From a virus: a stretch of DNA of 64,000 bases. Below the pieces are notes generated by a model. That model worked only from the letters and a program-made list of their open reading frames with translations, was not told the DNA's origin and did no database searches. The stretch lies in IMG/VR virus record IMGVR_UViG_3300008954_003554, positions 1-64,000 of that record. One strand, given 5' to 3'. The translations under genes were made by a program, and so were the position numbers. Of this stretch, positions 37,761 to 44,455 are shown one piece after another. Every line of letters begins with the position of its first letter. Positions within the stretch are counted from its first letter, which is position 1.

Positions 37761-37920
37761 CATTGTTAGGTATAAGAACGAGAACACACCCTTTGGGACG
37801 ATTGTTTGGATCATGCCCAAGGAAGAGAGAAAGGATAATGTTCTTGTGATGTGGAGCAAGAATAGGAAGTGGTTTGTGTGGCCTGAGAACATCGAGGTAG
37901 TAAATGAACGTGCAGCTTAG
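37747..37920 (+). CDS. MKVGDLV-family gene
   Basis: 57 residues from ATG 37747. MQIGDIVRYKNENTPFGTIVWIM, VLVMWSKNRKWF, IEVVNERAA. Overlaps the next ATG by 17 nt. Confidence 0.77.
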   Translation: MQIGDIVRYKNENTPFGTIVWIMPKEERKDNVLVMWSKNRKWFVWPENIEVVNERAA

Positions 37921-38098
37921 TAAAGAAGAGTATGATACAATGATTGAGGCACTTGCACTCTATTCTAGCACCCATCACAAGGAGTTCCTAGATAACCAGG
38001 TCTACGCCGGAGTAGAGAGCAAAGGGTGTAGGGATCGATGGCTGAATTCACATAAGCTCATTGAAAAGCTTGAAATGATTGAAGGTCAGAATACGTAA
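37904..38098 (+). CDS. Hypothetical 64-residue helical protein
   Basis: MNVQLSKEEYDTMIEALALYSSTHHKEFLDNQ, polar and helical. It begins within the end of the upstream MKVGDLV gene. Not recognised. Confidence 0.65.
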   Translation: MNVQLSKEEYDTMIEALALYSSTHHKEFLDNQVYAGVESKGCRDRWLNSHKLIEKLEMIEGQNT

Positions 38099-38103
38099 CA
38101 ACG

Positions 38104-38131
38104 TGCAGCTCTTGCGCTTTGTTGGTATAAT
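38104..38131 (+). promoter_or_regulatory. Promoter TGCAGC-N16-TATAAT
   Basis: TGCAGC 38104-38109, TATAAT 38126-38131 after TGG, then TTCAAGGAGG. Confidence 0.8.
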
Positions 38132-38150
38132 AGATTCAAGGAGGCAAACC

Positions 38151-38933
38151 ATGCCACGCAAATCTCACGATCTTCGTCTTAGTCAGGCTGTTGAGCTTCT
38201 TCAGGCCTATGAGGCAGCTGACCATCAAGGGACCGAGGTCTCTTTCGTCAGGGACATGATTGCCCGCATGGGGCGTCGGAAGCAGATGTCTCCCAAGCAG
38301 AGGGGCTGGCTTGATTCACTCATCGAGCAGGGGGTTCCAGCTCCCAAGGGGGACTCAAAGCTTATTGATGAGATCGAGCGCCTGCTCAAAGTTCCCGGCG
38401 CTGATCACGTTCATCAGCCGCTGCGAGACTTTCTCTTCCGAGAAAAGAAGGGTTGGACACTTTCTCCCAAGCAGATCGCCTTTCGAGACAGGCTGATAGA
38501 TGAAGCCAGAGTCATCGAGCGCGACGGTCCTTGGTTCCCATCGAGCGAGCAAGCAGAAAAGCTCAGAAGCTGTGCAGCTATGTCTCCGAGCCGCAGCGGG
38601 ATGTACTGGTCCACGCACCCAGGCGAGGAGCGAGCGCTTAAGAAGGTTTTGTCGTGGCTAGAGGGCTGTGATAAGTTTGTAGACTCGTGGTCTGTAGACA
38701 AGGTGCTTCACAGCTTCAGGAGCGGATTGAAAGAGATGGAGGCACCTTACGCTTCCGCCGGTGATATCGTCTGGGGGAATCACGGAAAGTATTACGGAAA
38801 GATGGCTCTTGTTACCGGTGGTCCTGCCATCGCTGAGAACGGCCGTATCGGATACCCGGTCTTGATCGACGGGGTATCAACAACCTTCTCGAAAGGGATG
38901 ATCACCAAGCGCCGACCGAAGGCAAGGGAGTAA
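38151..38933 (+). CDS. Hypothetical 260-residue protein with repeated SPKQ helices and SH3-like end
   Basis: ATG 38151 with AAGGAGGCAAACC. Two similar segments, MSPKQRGWLDSLIEQG and LSPKQIAFRDRLIDEA, suggest an internal repeat. The last ~60 residues (AGDIVWGNHGKYYGKMALVTGG...YPVLIDGVSTTF) look like a KOW/SH3 barrel related to the small proteins around it. Function unknown. Confidence 0.74.
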   Translation: MPRKSHDLRLSQAVELLQAYEAADHQGTEVSFVRDMIARMGRRKQMSPKQRGWLDSLIEQGVPAPKGDSKLIDEIERLLKVPGADHVHQPLRDFLFREKKGWTLSPKQIAFRDRLIDEARVIERDGPWFPSSEQAEKLRSCAAMSPSRSGMYWSTHPGEERALKKVLSWLEGCDKFVDSWSVDKVLHSFRSGLKEMEAPYASAGDIVWGNHGKYYGKMALVTGGPAIAENGRIGYPVLIDGVSTTFSKGMITKRRPKARE

Positions 38934-38935
38934 CC

Positions 38936-39118
38936 ATGGGTGATACGATTAAGTCAGGGAAGTGCAGACTGTGCACGGGTCAAGGTCTCGGAGTTCAGAT
39001 GGTCGACACACGTGGTCAACCAGCTGTGTTCCACTGCAAGCAGTGCGAGCCCGTCTACTTCCACCGTCTATCGATGCTTGACAAGGAGAGGTTTCTCAAA
39101 GGTGCAGGTGTAGAGTGA
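38936..39118 (+). CDS. Small zinc-binding protein
   Basis: 60 residues. CRLCTGQG and HCKQCEP form a CxxC...CxxC pair set about 22 residues apart. GTAACC and GGGAG sequences precede the ATG. The next gene's GTG overlaps its stop (GTGA). Confidence 0.7.
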   Translation: MGDTIKSGKCRLCTGQGLGVQMVDTRGQPAVFHCKQCEPVYFHRLSMLDKERFLKGAGVE

Positions 39119-39234
39119 CATTTGATCTAGGCTTCTGGCTAAGTGGCGGGTTCTTCTTCTCTCTCGGCATGTTCATTGGGATTTGGGCTGAGCATCGAGC
39201 CCGAGAATATTATGAACGGAAGGGAAAGGAGTAG
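39115..39234 (+). CDS. 39-residue membrane peptide
   Basis: GTG 39115 to TAG 39234. One membrane helix (FWLSGGFFFSLGMFIGIWA) then a charged tail (EHRAREYYERKGKE). 4-nt overlap with the upstream gene supports it. Confidence 0.62.
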   Translation: MTFDLGFWLSGGFFFSLGMFIGIWAEHRAREYYERKGKE

Positions 39235-39254
39235 TCCCCGGACACCCTCTCTCA

Positions 39255-39282
39255 TGTAAACTTGGGTAGTCTGTGGTATAAT
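39255..39282 (+). promoter_or_regulatory. Promoter TGTAAA-N16-TATAAT
   Basis: TGTAAA 39255-39260, TATAAT 39277-39282 after TGG, then ATCACCAAGGAGG. Confidence 0.9.
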
Positions 39283-39303
39283 ATTATCACCAAGGAGGTC
39301 CAG

Positions 39304-39588
39304 ATGGATTTGAATGTTGATGTGATCGATAACGAGACCGGTGAGATTTACCGGGAGGGCGTGCTGCTTGCGAGTGCGCATATCTTTATTGCCAAAGAGA
39401 ATGGTAATATTGTCCGGGACGAAGTGAACACCGTTCACCTTGATGAGATTGATGGCGGCGGCGAGATAAAAGTCCGTGATATCTATGTCGATTTTCCGGA
39501 AGAGAGAAGGAAGAGAGATTTGTCAGCTGAGGCAATAATCAAGGCCAGGGAGTTCTGGCAGTATGAGAATGGCGGGGGTCAGGTATGA
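39304..39588 (+). CDS. Hypothetical 94-residue beta-type protein
   Basis: ATG 39304 with AAGGAGGTCCAG. LNVDVIDNETGEIYREGVLL and VNTVHLDEIDGGGEIKV strands, then a helix (SAEAIIKAREFWQYE). ATGA overlap with the next gene. Not recognised. Confidence 0.7.
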   Translation: MDLNVDVIDNETGEIYREGVLLASAHIFIAKENGNIVRDEVNTVHLDEIDGGGEIKVRDIYVDFPEERRKRDLSAEAIIKAREFWQYENGGGQV

Positions 39589-39833
39589 ATATCTATACAT
39601 TTGTAATCGGTAGCGCTGACGACTTCGAGGGAATCGAAGATTTGACGGACTATGTGGACCAGGAGGGTTGCGACGGCGGTTTGAACTACAGCTGCCATGA
39701 GTTCGCAGTACATCCGGAGTGTGACGAGGAGACAGTGACCCTGATCGGTCGTGGTATCGCGTTCAGTAACGACTGGTGCATGGACCACACTTTCAGTTTC
39801 CTCGTCCGCGGGGAGATTTCCCCTGTAGTCTGA
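39585..39833 (+). CDS. Hypothetical 82-residue protein
   Basis: MNIYTFVIGSADDFEGIEDLTDYVDQEGCDGG...CHEFAVHPECDEETVTLIGRGIAF. Four Cys, strand-rich and acidic. The stop TGA lies between the -35 and -10 of the promoter at 39824. Confidence 0.68.
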   Translation: MNIYTFVIGSADDFEGIEDLTDYVDQEGCDGGLNYSCHEFAVHPECDEETVTLIGRGIAFSNDWCMDHTFSFLVRGEISPVV

Positions 39834-39851
39834 AGTGTGTGGTGGTATAAT
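39824..39851 (+). promoter_or_regulatory. Promoter TGTAGT-N16-TATAAT
   Basis: TGTAGT 39824-39829 lies in the end of the upstream gene; TATAAT 39846-39851 after TGG; then CACCAAGCAAGGAG. Confidence 0.86.
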
Positions 39852-39875
39852 ATAATCACCAAGCAAGGAGATGCA

Positions 39876-40106
39876 ATGCCTATTCAAGAACTAGACGAAA
39901 TGGAAAAGCTACTCGATGAAACTGCAGACTGCTTCGAGGACACTATGAAGCAGCTGTTCGATGAGGATCCCGGGATGTTCGAGGGTCGGTCTACCCAGGC
40001 AAGCTGGTCAGCTCAGGTAAGTTTTGCTGGCGATGAGCTTCGCAAGGAACTCAACAAGGTTATCGAGCAGATAGAGATTCGACTACACGATGGACAGTTC
40101 GCATAA
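39876..40106 (+). CDS. Hypothetical 76-residue acidic helical protein
   Basis: ATG 39876 with AAGGAGATGCA. MEKLLDETADCFEDTMKQLFDEDPG and a C-terminal helix (LRKELNKVIEQIEIRLHDG). 1-nt overlap (TAATG) with the next gene. Confidence 0.68.
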   Translation: MPIQELDEMEKLLDETADCFEDTMKQLFDEDPGMFEGRSTQASWSAQVSFAGDELRKELNKVIEQIEIRLHDGQFA

Positions 40107-40186
40107 TGTGGAGGGTCGAAGCTATATTCTGGATTCTATCCGGACTTGCGGTTGGATGGCTCGTGCTGGGTGTTCCAGCACACTAG
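40106..40186 (+). CDS. 26-residue membrane peptide
   Basis: ATG 40106 to TAG 40186: MWRVEAIFWILSGLAVGWLVLGVPAH, essentially one membrane helix. It starts on the previous stop and ends 12 nt before the next ATG. Confidence 0.5.
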   Translation: MWRVEAIFWILSGLAVGWLVLGVPAH

Positions 40187-40198
40187 GGGATGATTGTT

Positions 40199-40369
40199 AT
40201 GTTAAGTCAAATGTGGTTATGGACAGCGACAGTGAGGCTCCCAAACGGAGATGCTCCTGCTACAGTGATCGCTCCCGATCAGTGGACAGCGCGACGAATG
40301 ATTGAAGCGCAGTTCGGGAAGGGATCGATTCTTGGTGACTACGTCGAGTGCGTAAAGGCTGTCGGATGA
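40199..40369 (+). CDS. Hypothetical 56-residue protein
   Basis: ATG 40199 to TGA 40369. MLSQMWLWTATVRLPNGDAPATVIAPDQWTARRMIEAQFG is a short strand plus helix layout. ATGATG overlap with the next gene. Confidence 0.62.
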   Translation: MLSQMWLWTATVRLPNGDAPATVIAPDQWTARRMIEAQFGKGSILGDYVECVKAVG

Positions 40370-40554
40370 TGGAGCGAGGGGACCAGGTCCTTGTAACTCA
40401 GGGAACTTATCGCGAGTGCACTGGGCAGGTTGTATTTCTTGATCATGTTGACAGCCTTGCCACCATTGCCCTCGACCAGCACAGCATGCTGCTGAAGATA
40501 AGTATTGCTAGTCTTGAGCTAGTCACGTGTAAATCCAGGGCTGGTAAGGTATAA
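40366..40554 (+). CDS. KOW-domain-like small protein
   Basis: 62 residues. RGDQVLVTQGTYRECTGQVVFLDHVDSLATIAL is close to a classical KOW motif (G-x-V-x-x-x-x-G-x-x). Its stop TAA lies in the next promoter's -10 box. Confidence 0.7.
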   Translation: MMERGDQVLVTQGTYRECTGQVVFLDHVDSLATIALDQHSMLLKISIASLELVTCKSRAGKV

Positions 40555-40555
40555 T
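40528..40555 (+). promoter_or_regulatory. Promoter TGTAAA-N16-TATAAT
   Basis: TGTAAA 40528-40533 and TATAAT 40550-40555 both lie within the last codons and stop of the upstream gene; CAGGAGG follows. Confidence 0.86.
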
Positions 40556-40573
40556 ATATCCAGGAGGCGACAC

Positions 40574-40735
40574 ATGCCCAAGAAGAAGCAGAAGAAGCAA
40601 TTCACCAGCAAGGCCCAGGAGCGTCGTGCTCGTAACTGGCTCGCTGTCCACGCGTTTCAGCGGAGCGGTGCTGGTCGGCATACTGATAAGAAGAAGAAGG
40701 CCAGCAAGCAGGCGTGCCGAGGGAGCCATCAGTGA
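40574..40735 (+). CDS. 53-residue highly basic protein
   Basis: ATG 40574 (CAGGAGGCGACAC) to TGA 40735. PKKKQKKQFTSKAQERRARNWLAVHAFQRSG...KKKKASKQ, probably nucleic-acid binding. 1-nt overlap (TGATG) with the next gene. Confidence 0.66.
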   Translation: MPKKKQKKQFTSKAQERRARNWLAVHAFQRSGAGRHTDKKKKASKQACRGSHQ

Positions 40736-40917
40736 TGGAGTCAGCTGTTGCTATCGTGTTCTTCATACTCTGGACAGTCTTGATTATCCTAGTCTTGAAC
40801 CCAGAGTTATTCATCCGGCTCAGGTACCGTATCGACATCGATGATGTGGATGATCAGTCTGACAAGCCTGATCTAGCGCCGGAGAAAGATGAACCAAAGC
40901 TAGATCGTTACGTGTAA
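40735..40917 (+). CDS. 60-residue single-helix membrane protein
   Basis: ATG 40735. One membrane helix (SAVAIVFFILWTVLIILVL) then a charged cytosolic tail (DIDDVDDQSDKPDLAPEKDE). Its stop TAA forms part of the next TGTAAA. Confidence 0.66.
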   Translation: MESAVAIVFFILWTVLIILVLNPELFIRLRYRIDIDDVDDQSDKPDLAPEKDEPKLDRYV

Positions 40918-40940
40918 AGCGCCCATAAGTTTTGTATAAT
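40913..40940 (+). promoter_or_regulatory. Promoter TGTAAA-N16-TATAAT
   Basis: TGTAAA 40913-40918 contains the upstream stop; TATAAT 40935-40940; CCCAGGAGG follows. Confidence 0.88.
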
Positions 40941-40959
40941 GTACCCAGGAGGTAATACC

Positions 40960-41190
40960 ATGACCGAGCTTGAAGAAGCACAGATGAGAGCAGCCGAGTT
41001 CACGAACTCATTGGCATGCTTGTATCACATTCAACAACTGCTTGCTGTGGGAGAGGAGGCTAAGGGAAGTATCCGAGACAGGACACTGCCTGATCCGGTT
41101 CGCAAGCAGGCAATTCAGGATCTTCGCCACGTCAATCTACAATTCAATGTGGTCGCTGCTGCGCGCGCTGTGTTGGGAATCTCAGCTTAG
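40960..41190 (+). CDS. Hypothetical 76-residue helical protein
   Basis: ATG 40960. TELEEAQMRAAEFTNSLACLYHIQQLLAVGEEAKG...HVNLQFNVVAAARAVLG, all helical. Not recognised. Confidence 0.7.
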   Translation: MTELEEAQMRAAEFTNSLACLYHIQQLLAVGEEAKGSIRDRTLPDPVRKQAIQDLRHVNLQFNVVAAARAVLGISA

Positions 41191-41200
41191 GAGAAGAATC

Positions 41201-41437
41201 ATGACAACTGCAGAGATCATTGCTAACTACAAGGCCATGCAGGAGATGAAGCCTCATAGCTCCATCCTCCGCGAAGTGCGCATCCAGTATGCCGACATGG
41301 CAGAGGGTGGCGACGGGGGGACCTTGGGTTACGCCCCTGACGGTTTCAATCGCCCACCAACCTGTCGTGAGTACAACTACCCTGGCAAACCGGACTCTTT
41401 CTTCCAGGAAGTCAGACAGGCTCTGGGATGGCAATGA
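41201..41437 (+). CDS. Hypothetical 78-residue protein
   Basis: ATG 41201 with TTAGGAGAAGAATC; a longer in-frame start at 41042 would overlap the previous gene, so I reject it. A helical start and a Gly/Pro-rich middle (GGDGGTLGYAPDGFNRPP). Overlaps the next gene by 10 nt. Confidence 0.66.
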   Translation: MTTAEIIANYKAMQEMKPHSSILREVRIQYADMAEGGDGGTLGYAPDGFNRPPTCREYNYPGKPDSFFQEVRQALGWQ

Positions 41438-41724
41438 GCGAATCCAATATTGTCTACCTTGATGACCACAGACAAATTAATCCCATCCTGGGTCGAGGCG
41501 ACCTGGTCCGAATTGTCTCTCCGGAGATAGATGGGATTGTTGTGGGGGTGACAGCTGTCATGGGACCCGATTCAGACGCACCAGGTCAGGCAGCGTCTGT
41601 TGATGTTGCTGTTCCTTACGACGAAGAATGGGTGATTCATGAGGACGTCCCAGTCCAGGAATTGCATCGAGTTATCAACAAGGAGTATCAGGTGTCGAGG
41701 ATGATAGACACAGAGGAGGGATAG
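41428..41724 (+). CDS. SH3/KOW-like protein, 98 residues
   Basis: ATG 41428. LGRGDLVRIVSPEIDGIVVGVTAV, SVDVAVPYDEEWVIHEDVPV. The core follows the MKVGDLV strand order, with a longer N-terminus and tail. Confidence 0.7.
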   Translation: MAMSESNIVYLDDHRQINPILGRGDLVRIVSPEIDGIVVGVTAVMGPDSDAPGQAASVDVAVPYDEEWVIHEDVPVQELHRVINKEYQVSRMIDTEEG

Positions 41725-41756
41725 AAAAAAGAATTGTGACCTACGTGTCGACTTCG

Positions 41757-41784
41757 TGTAGCACTGAGGGTGTGATGGTATAAT
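41757..41784 (+). promoter_or_regulatory. Promoter TGTAGC-N16-TATAAT
   Basis: TGTAGC 41757-41762, TATAAT 41779-41784 after TGG. The leader contains CTCAACCCCAAAACCCCCGAGG before the gene at 41841. Confidence 0.88.
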
Positions 41785-41840
41785 ATTATCATGGAGGGGA
41801 TGGATCCCTCCTCTCAACCCCAAAACCCCCGAGGTTAATC

Positions 41841-42200
41841 ATGGCTATCACCGCTAACTCCCGCTACCTGTTCGAAATCCTCAGCTCCGACGAGCTGGCT
41901 GCTCACCCGAAGTCCGGTCTCAAGACCGTCGTGGTCTCCGGGACCTGCACCAACGCTGACGGCGTCAGCTTTGACTTTATCGCTACCAACAACTTGGACC
42001 AGCGGTACCCCGACCGGTTCAAGGTGAACTGGAACGGAAAGGCAGCTCGGATGCCTAAGGTCGTCGGCTTCGGTATCGCGGAAGACGTCCGCACCGATCG
42101 CAAGGTGACTGAGGACCTCTACTTCACCCGCGGCGCTCGCATCGCAATCGCTCGGAAGTGCAAGTCGCTCTTCCCGCTTTGGAAGCAGGCGTCAAGCTAG
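41841..42200 (+). CDS. Hypothetical 119-residue protein
   Basis: ATG 41841 with CGAGGTTAATC, a ribosome site shared with the MoxR and RadA-like leaders. MAITANSRYLFEILSSDELAAHPKSGLKTVVVSGTCT, then strands and a basic C-terminus (RGARIAIARKCKSLFPLW). GC-rich codons suggest high expression. Function unknown. Confidence 0.74.
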   Translation: MAITANSRYLFEILSSDELAAHPKSGLKTVVVSGTCTNADGVSFDFIATNNLDQRYPDRFKVNWNGKAARMPKVVGFGIAEDVRTDRKVTEDLYFTRGARIAIARKCKSLFPLWKQASS

Positions 42201-42281
42201 GACACTGGCTGGGACTTCCGGTTGTTCGGCACCGTAACGGTTCTGATGACTTGACCGGCACTCCCAGCCTCACCTGGCTGT

Positions 42282-42315
42282 CCCGATGTACAATCGGGGC
42301 GGTCCTCTTTATAAT
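42282..42315 (+). promoter_or_regulatory. Hairpin plus promoter for the tRNA
   Basis: CCCGAT/ATCGGG (42282-42287 with 42293-42298) surrounds TGTACA (42287-42292). TATAAT at 42310-42315 follows after 17 nt (one more than the usual 16). It lies 8 nt before the tRNA, so the tRNA is probably transcribed from here. Confidence 0.72.
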
Positions 42316-42323
42316 GTTCACAT

Positions 42324-42400
42324 GCGCCCTTAGCTCAGTTGGATAGAGCATTGGCCTTCTAAGCCAAGGGTCGTAGGTTCGAATCCTACAGGGCGTACCA
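42324..42400 (+). tRNA. tRNA-Arg (anticodon TCT), CCA encoded
   Basis: 77 nt. Acceptor stem GCGCCCT/AGGGCGT (with one G-U), D-arm TAGCTCAGTTGGATAGAGCA, anticodon loop CTTCTAA inside a TTGGC/GCCAA stem, T-loop GGTTCGAATCC, and ACCA encoded at the 3' end. It reads AGA codons, which dominate the tagged genes (CGTAGACAATTAAGA contexts), a typical reason for phages to carry a tRNA. Confidence 0.96.
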
Positions 42401-42411
42401 TTTAGTTCTCG

Positions 42412-42439
42412 TGTAAAACAAGCAGAGTTGAGGTATAAT
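42412..42439 (+). promoter_or_regulatory. Promoter TGTAAA-N16-TATAAT for the large RNA
   Basis: TGTAAA 42412-42417, TATAAT 42434-42439, 12 nt past the tRNA. No start codon with a ribosome site follows for 770 nt. Confidence 0.85.
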
Positions 42440-42445
42440 AAAGAG

Positions 42446-43110
42446 GTAAGGAACAAGGAGCACTGTTCGCACCGGTTGCACGCCCTAGTGAGTAAGGATC
42501 TTCGTAAGGGGACCGCTCCAGGTGGTATCAAAGATGCAATGTCGTCTGGAGTCGAAAGACCTAAGCTCCGCTTCCCTTACTGATCTTTAACATTCTAATC
42601 CCCCAGGTCCGAAAGGAGGAGCTCAAAGAGGCACCGGACGGTCCAGCCAGTTATTGGTGTTCTGGGGGATTTATTTGAGGCCTTGGATTTAGCGGTCCGA
42701 GGAGCCGGTGGGAGTCGGCAGTCGTGGAACGAAGAGCTCACGGTGAGTGACATATTGGTAGTCACAAGAGGTCCGGGGTGCTGAGAGGTGTGTGCACCAA
42801 CCGCACATCGCGCAACAACTAAACGGACTCCCACCCCCTCTACCCTTTATGTGGGGGACACAGACCAGAGTGGTTGCCGATACTAGTTGTGGCAACTCGT
42901 GGTTGCGTAAGCGTGGTCAGGATTTCTGACTTTACAGGCTGTGTCTAGATAGAGAAGTTGGGAACTCTATCACCATCTCCGCGGCTGGCGGTAAAATGGG
43001 AGCGAAGTCAGACACGTCCATCCAGTCCTACCCGGCACCCGCCTGGGGAAACTGACAGCGGGTATATTTTAATAGAGGAGATTTGGGAAGAGCGAGGGTC
43101 TCTTCCAAGG
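42446..43110 (+). ncRNA. Large structured non-coding RNA candidate (GOLLD/ROOL-like in setting)
   Basis: About 660 nt with its own promoter, no convincing gene, and many perfect helices: GTAAGG/CCTTAC (42492/42575), CTCCAG/CTGGAG (42516/42546), AATCCCCCAG/CTGGGGGATT (42597/42662), GTCCG/CGGAC (42607/42635), GGTGGGAGTC/GACTCCCACC (42707/42826), GTGAC/GTCAC (42747/42761), GACACAG/CTGTGTC (42857/42939), GTTGCC/GGCAAC (42873/42891), GTCAG/CTGAC (42916/42926), ATAGAG/CTCTAT (42949/42965), TACCCG/CGGGTA (43029/43059), GGAAGAG/CTCTTCC (43086/43100). Giant ornate RNAs (GOLLD, ROOL) are known near tRNAs in phages. The exact family and ends are uncertain. A frame open from 42958 to the next gene is, in my view, not translated before 43210. 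Confidence 0.72.
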
Positions 43111-43209
43111 TTAACAAAAGGCGGGACGCTGCTGAAAGTGATGATAACAATCCCAGCTCGGGGGAACATTCCGGCCTTCACTAACCCTACATTTAAGGAG
43201 ACTCAGAGG

Positions 43210-43401
43210 ATGAGGTCAGGTGACATTGTTAGGAATCGAAACTCAGAGAGCGGAGAGATGGGTGTCTTCATGGGCATGACAGTGTTCAAGAACCAGACGA
43301 ACAACGAGCTCTATGAGTGTGCCGAGGTTTACTGGCCGGAGAGAAGGAAGGTGGGGACGATTCAGACTAGCCTAGTGGAGGTGATCAGTGCAGGTCGGTG
43401 A
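43210..43401 (+). CDS. MKVGDLV-family gene
   Basis: 63 residues from ATG 43210 (TAAGGAGACTCAGAGG). MRSGDIVRNRNSESGEMGVFMGM, AEVYWPERRK, VEVISAGR. Ends in the 14-nt joint GTGCAGGTCGGTGA. First gene after the structured RNA. Confidence 0.78.
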   Translation: MRSGDIVRNRNSESGEMGVFMGMTVFKNQTNNELYECAEVYWPERRKVGTIQTSLVEVISAGR

Positions 43402-43564
43402 TCTGGTAGGTCACATCAGCGGAGACGGCCCCACCGGCATTGTTCTGGCCACATGGGCGGATGTTCAACCCGGTATTGGCATCGAGGAAACATGGTGTGA
43501 GATCCTCTGGGGCTGCGGTGAGATCTGGGAATATGCCGAGAAAGATCTCGAGAGGGTTCAGTGA
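43388..43564 (+). CDS. MKVGDLV-family gene
   Basis: 58 residues from GTG 43388 to TGA 43564. MQVGDLVGHISGDGPTGIVLATW, CEILWGCGEIWEY, LERVQ. It ends without the ESR joint, closing a two-gene chain. Confidence 0.76.
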   Translation: MQVGDLVGHISGDGPTGIVLATWADVQPGIGIEETWCEILWGCGEIWEYAEKDLERVQ

Positions 43565-43572
43565 TTCGTGCA

Positions 43573-43600
43573 TGTAACAGCAAGACAGCTGTGGTATAAT
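43573..43600 (+). promoter_or_regulatory. Promoter TGTAAC-N16-TATAAT
   Basis: TGTAAC 43573-43578, TATAAT 43595-43600 after TGG, then CACCAAGGAG. Confidence 0.9.
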
Positions 43601-43620
43601 AGAAGCACCAAGGAGATATT

Positions 43621-43845
43621 ATGACAGAGGAAGAGAAACGAGCGCTGGTTGAGAGGTACGAGTGTGATTCATCGATTGCGTATGACGTCACAGACGATGA
43701 GCTGGATGTTTTGCTCCTAACGCTGGGAGAGATGGAGCCTATCGTCGACGCGATCAATGTTCGCTGCGGTGCAAGCATCGAACAGCGAGCAGCGGATATC
43801 GGGTGTGATCCGGAAGACTTTGCTTATGAGATCCAGGGATTTTAG
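43621..43845 (+). CDS. Hypothetical 74-residue acidic helical protein
   Basis: TEEEKRALVERYECDSSIAYDVTDDELDVLLLTLGEMEP, helical and acidic; single-gene promoter cassette. Not recognised. Confidence 0.7.
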   Translation: MTEEEKRALVERYECDSSIAYDVTDDELDVLLLTLGEMEPIVDAINVRCGASIEQRAADIGCDPEDFAYEIQGF

Positions 43846-43847
43846 CA

Positions 43848-43875
43848 TGTAATCATATCCTAGCTGTGGTATAAT
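43848..43875 (+). promoter_or_regulatory. Promoter TGTAAT-N16-TATAAT
   Basis: TGTAAT 43848-43853, TATAAT 43870-43875 after TGG, then ACGGGAGG. Confidence 0.88.
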
Positions 43876-43897
43876 GAGAACACAACGGGAGGTTGTC

Positions 43898-43999
43898 ATG
43901 AGAACTGGAACTTTGAAAGATAGGTATAACAACTACGTGAGCGCGATGATTAGCATGGGTCTTCCCTACGTTGACTTCGACACCTGGCTCAATCGATAG
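43898..43999 (+). CDS. 33-residue peptide gene with own promoter
   Basis: ATG 43898 (CGGGAGGTTGTC) to TAG 43999: MRTGTLKDRYNNYVSAMISMGLPYVDFDTWLNR. A complete promoter and ribosome site in front and a promoter behind argue that this tiny gene is real. Confidence 0.66.
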   Translation: MRTGTLKDRYNNYVSAMISMGLPYVDFDTWLNR

Positions 44000-44006
44000 G
44001 ACTGCG

Positions 44007-44034
44007 TGTAACCCACGAGCTGCCGTGGTATAAT
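44007..44034 (+). promoter_or_regulatory. Promoter TGTAAC-N16-TATAAT
   Basis: TGTAAC 44007-44012, TATAAT 44029-44034 after TGG, then CACCTAAGGAGG. Confidence 0.9.
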
Positions 44035-44055
44035 GGTATCACCTAAGGAGGTACA

Positions 44056-44235
44056 ATGAAGTACACAATCAAGAAGTTCAATGGCGACGATCAATACAGC
44101 TGGGCGGTCTTTCGCGCGGCAGACGTGAAGGGGATGCGGAGTCCGATCTTTTACGGTGATGCTGAGCCGATCATCAATGGTCTGGACCGCAGTGAGGCAC
44201 GGTACCACAGAGATCGACTGGAGAAGATCGCATGA
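44056..44235 (+). CDS. Hypothetical 59-residue protein
   Basis: ATG 44056 to TGA 44235: MKYTIKKFNGDDQYSWAVFRAADVKG then a helix (SEARYHRDRLEKIA). Overlaps the zinc-ribbon gene by 4 nt. Confidence 0.68.
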   Translation: MKYTIKKFNGDDQYSWAVFRAADVKGMRSPIFYGDAEPIINGLDRSEARYHRDRLEKIA

Positions 44236-44336
44236 AGTATTACTGTAGATTCTGCGGCGTCAAGTCGCACAACCCACACTGGGTGCAGGGTATGTGCCCT
44301 CGATGCGGAGCAAGAACACCCCCGAAGGAATGGTGA
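44232..44336 (+). CDS. 34-residue zinc ribbon
   Basis: ATG 44232 to TGA 44336. Two CxxC pairs, YYCRFCG and MCPRCGAR, about 15 residues apart. A clear relative lies at 45277 (MKYYCPTCG...RCPACGS). 1-nt overlap (TGATG) with the next gene. Confidence 0.7.
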   Translation: MKYYCRFCGVKSHNPHWVQGMCPRCGARTPPKEW

Positions 44337-44416
44337 TGATAATCTATGCACTGTTTATAGGTGGTGGGCTCTGGTTTACTATCGCTGCATTCATGAACAT
44401 CGTGCAGCACTCGTAG
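44336..44416 (+). CDS. 26-residue membrane peptide
   Basis: ATG 44336 to TAG 44416: MIIYALFIGGGLWFTIAAFMNIVQHS, one membrane helix. Starts on the zinc-ribbon stop; its last codons hold the next promoter's TGCAGC. Confidence 0.52.
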   Translation: MIIYALFIGGGLWFTIAAFMNIVQHS

Positions 44417-44430
44417 CCCTGTGGTATAAT
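44403..44430 (+). promoter_or_regulatory. Promoter TGCAGC-N16-TATAAT
   Basis: TGCAGC 44403-44408 and TATAAT 44425-44430 after TGG, then CACCAACCAAGGAGG. Confidence 0.86.
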
Positions 44431-44455
44431 AGAATCACCAACCAAGGAGGCCCAC

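Noticed and set aside
42958-43209. Long N-terminal extension of the MKVGDLV gene into the structured RNA region
   Set aside because: Family comparison and AAGGAGA put the start at ATG 43210; the upstream part reads as Pro/Arg-rich noise and overlaps paired RNA segments.
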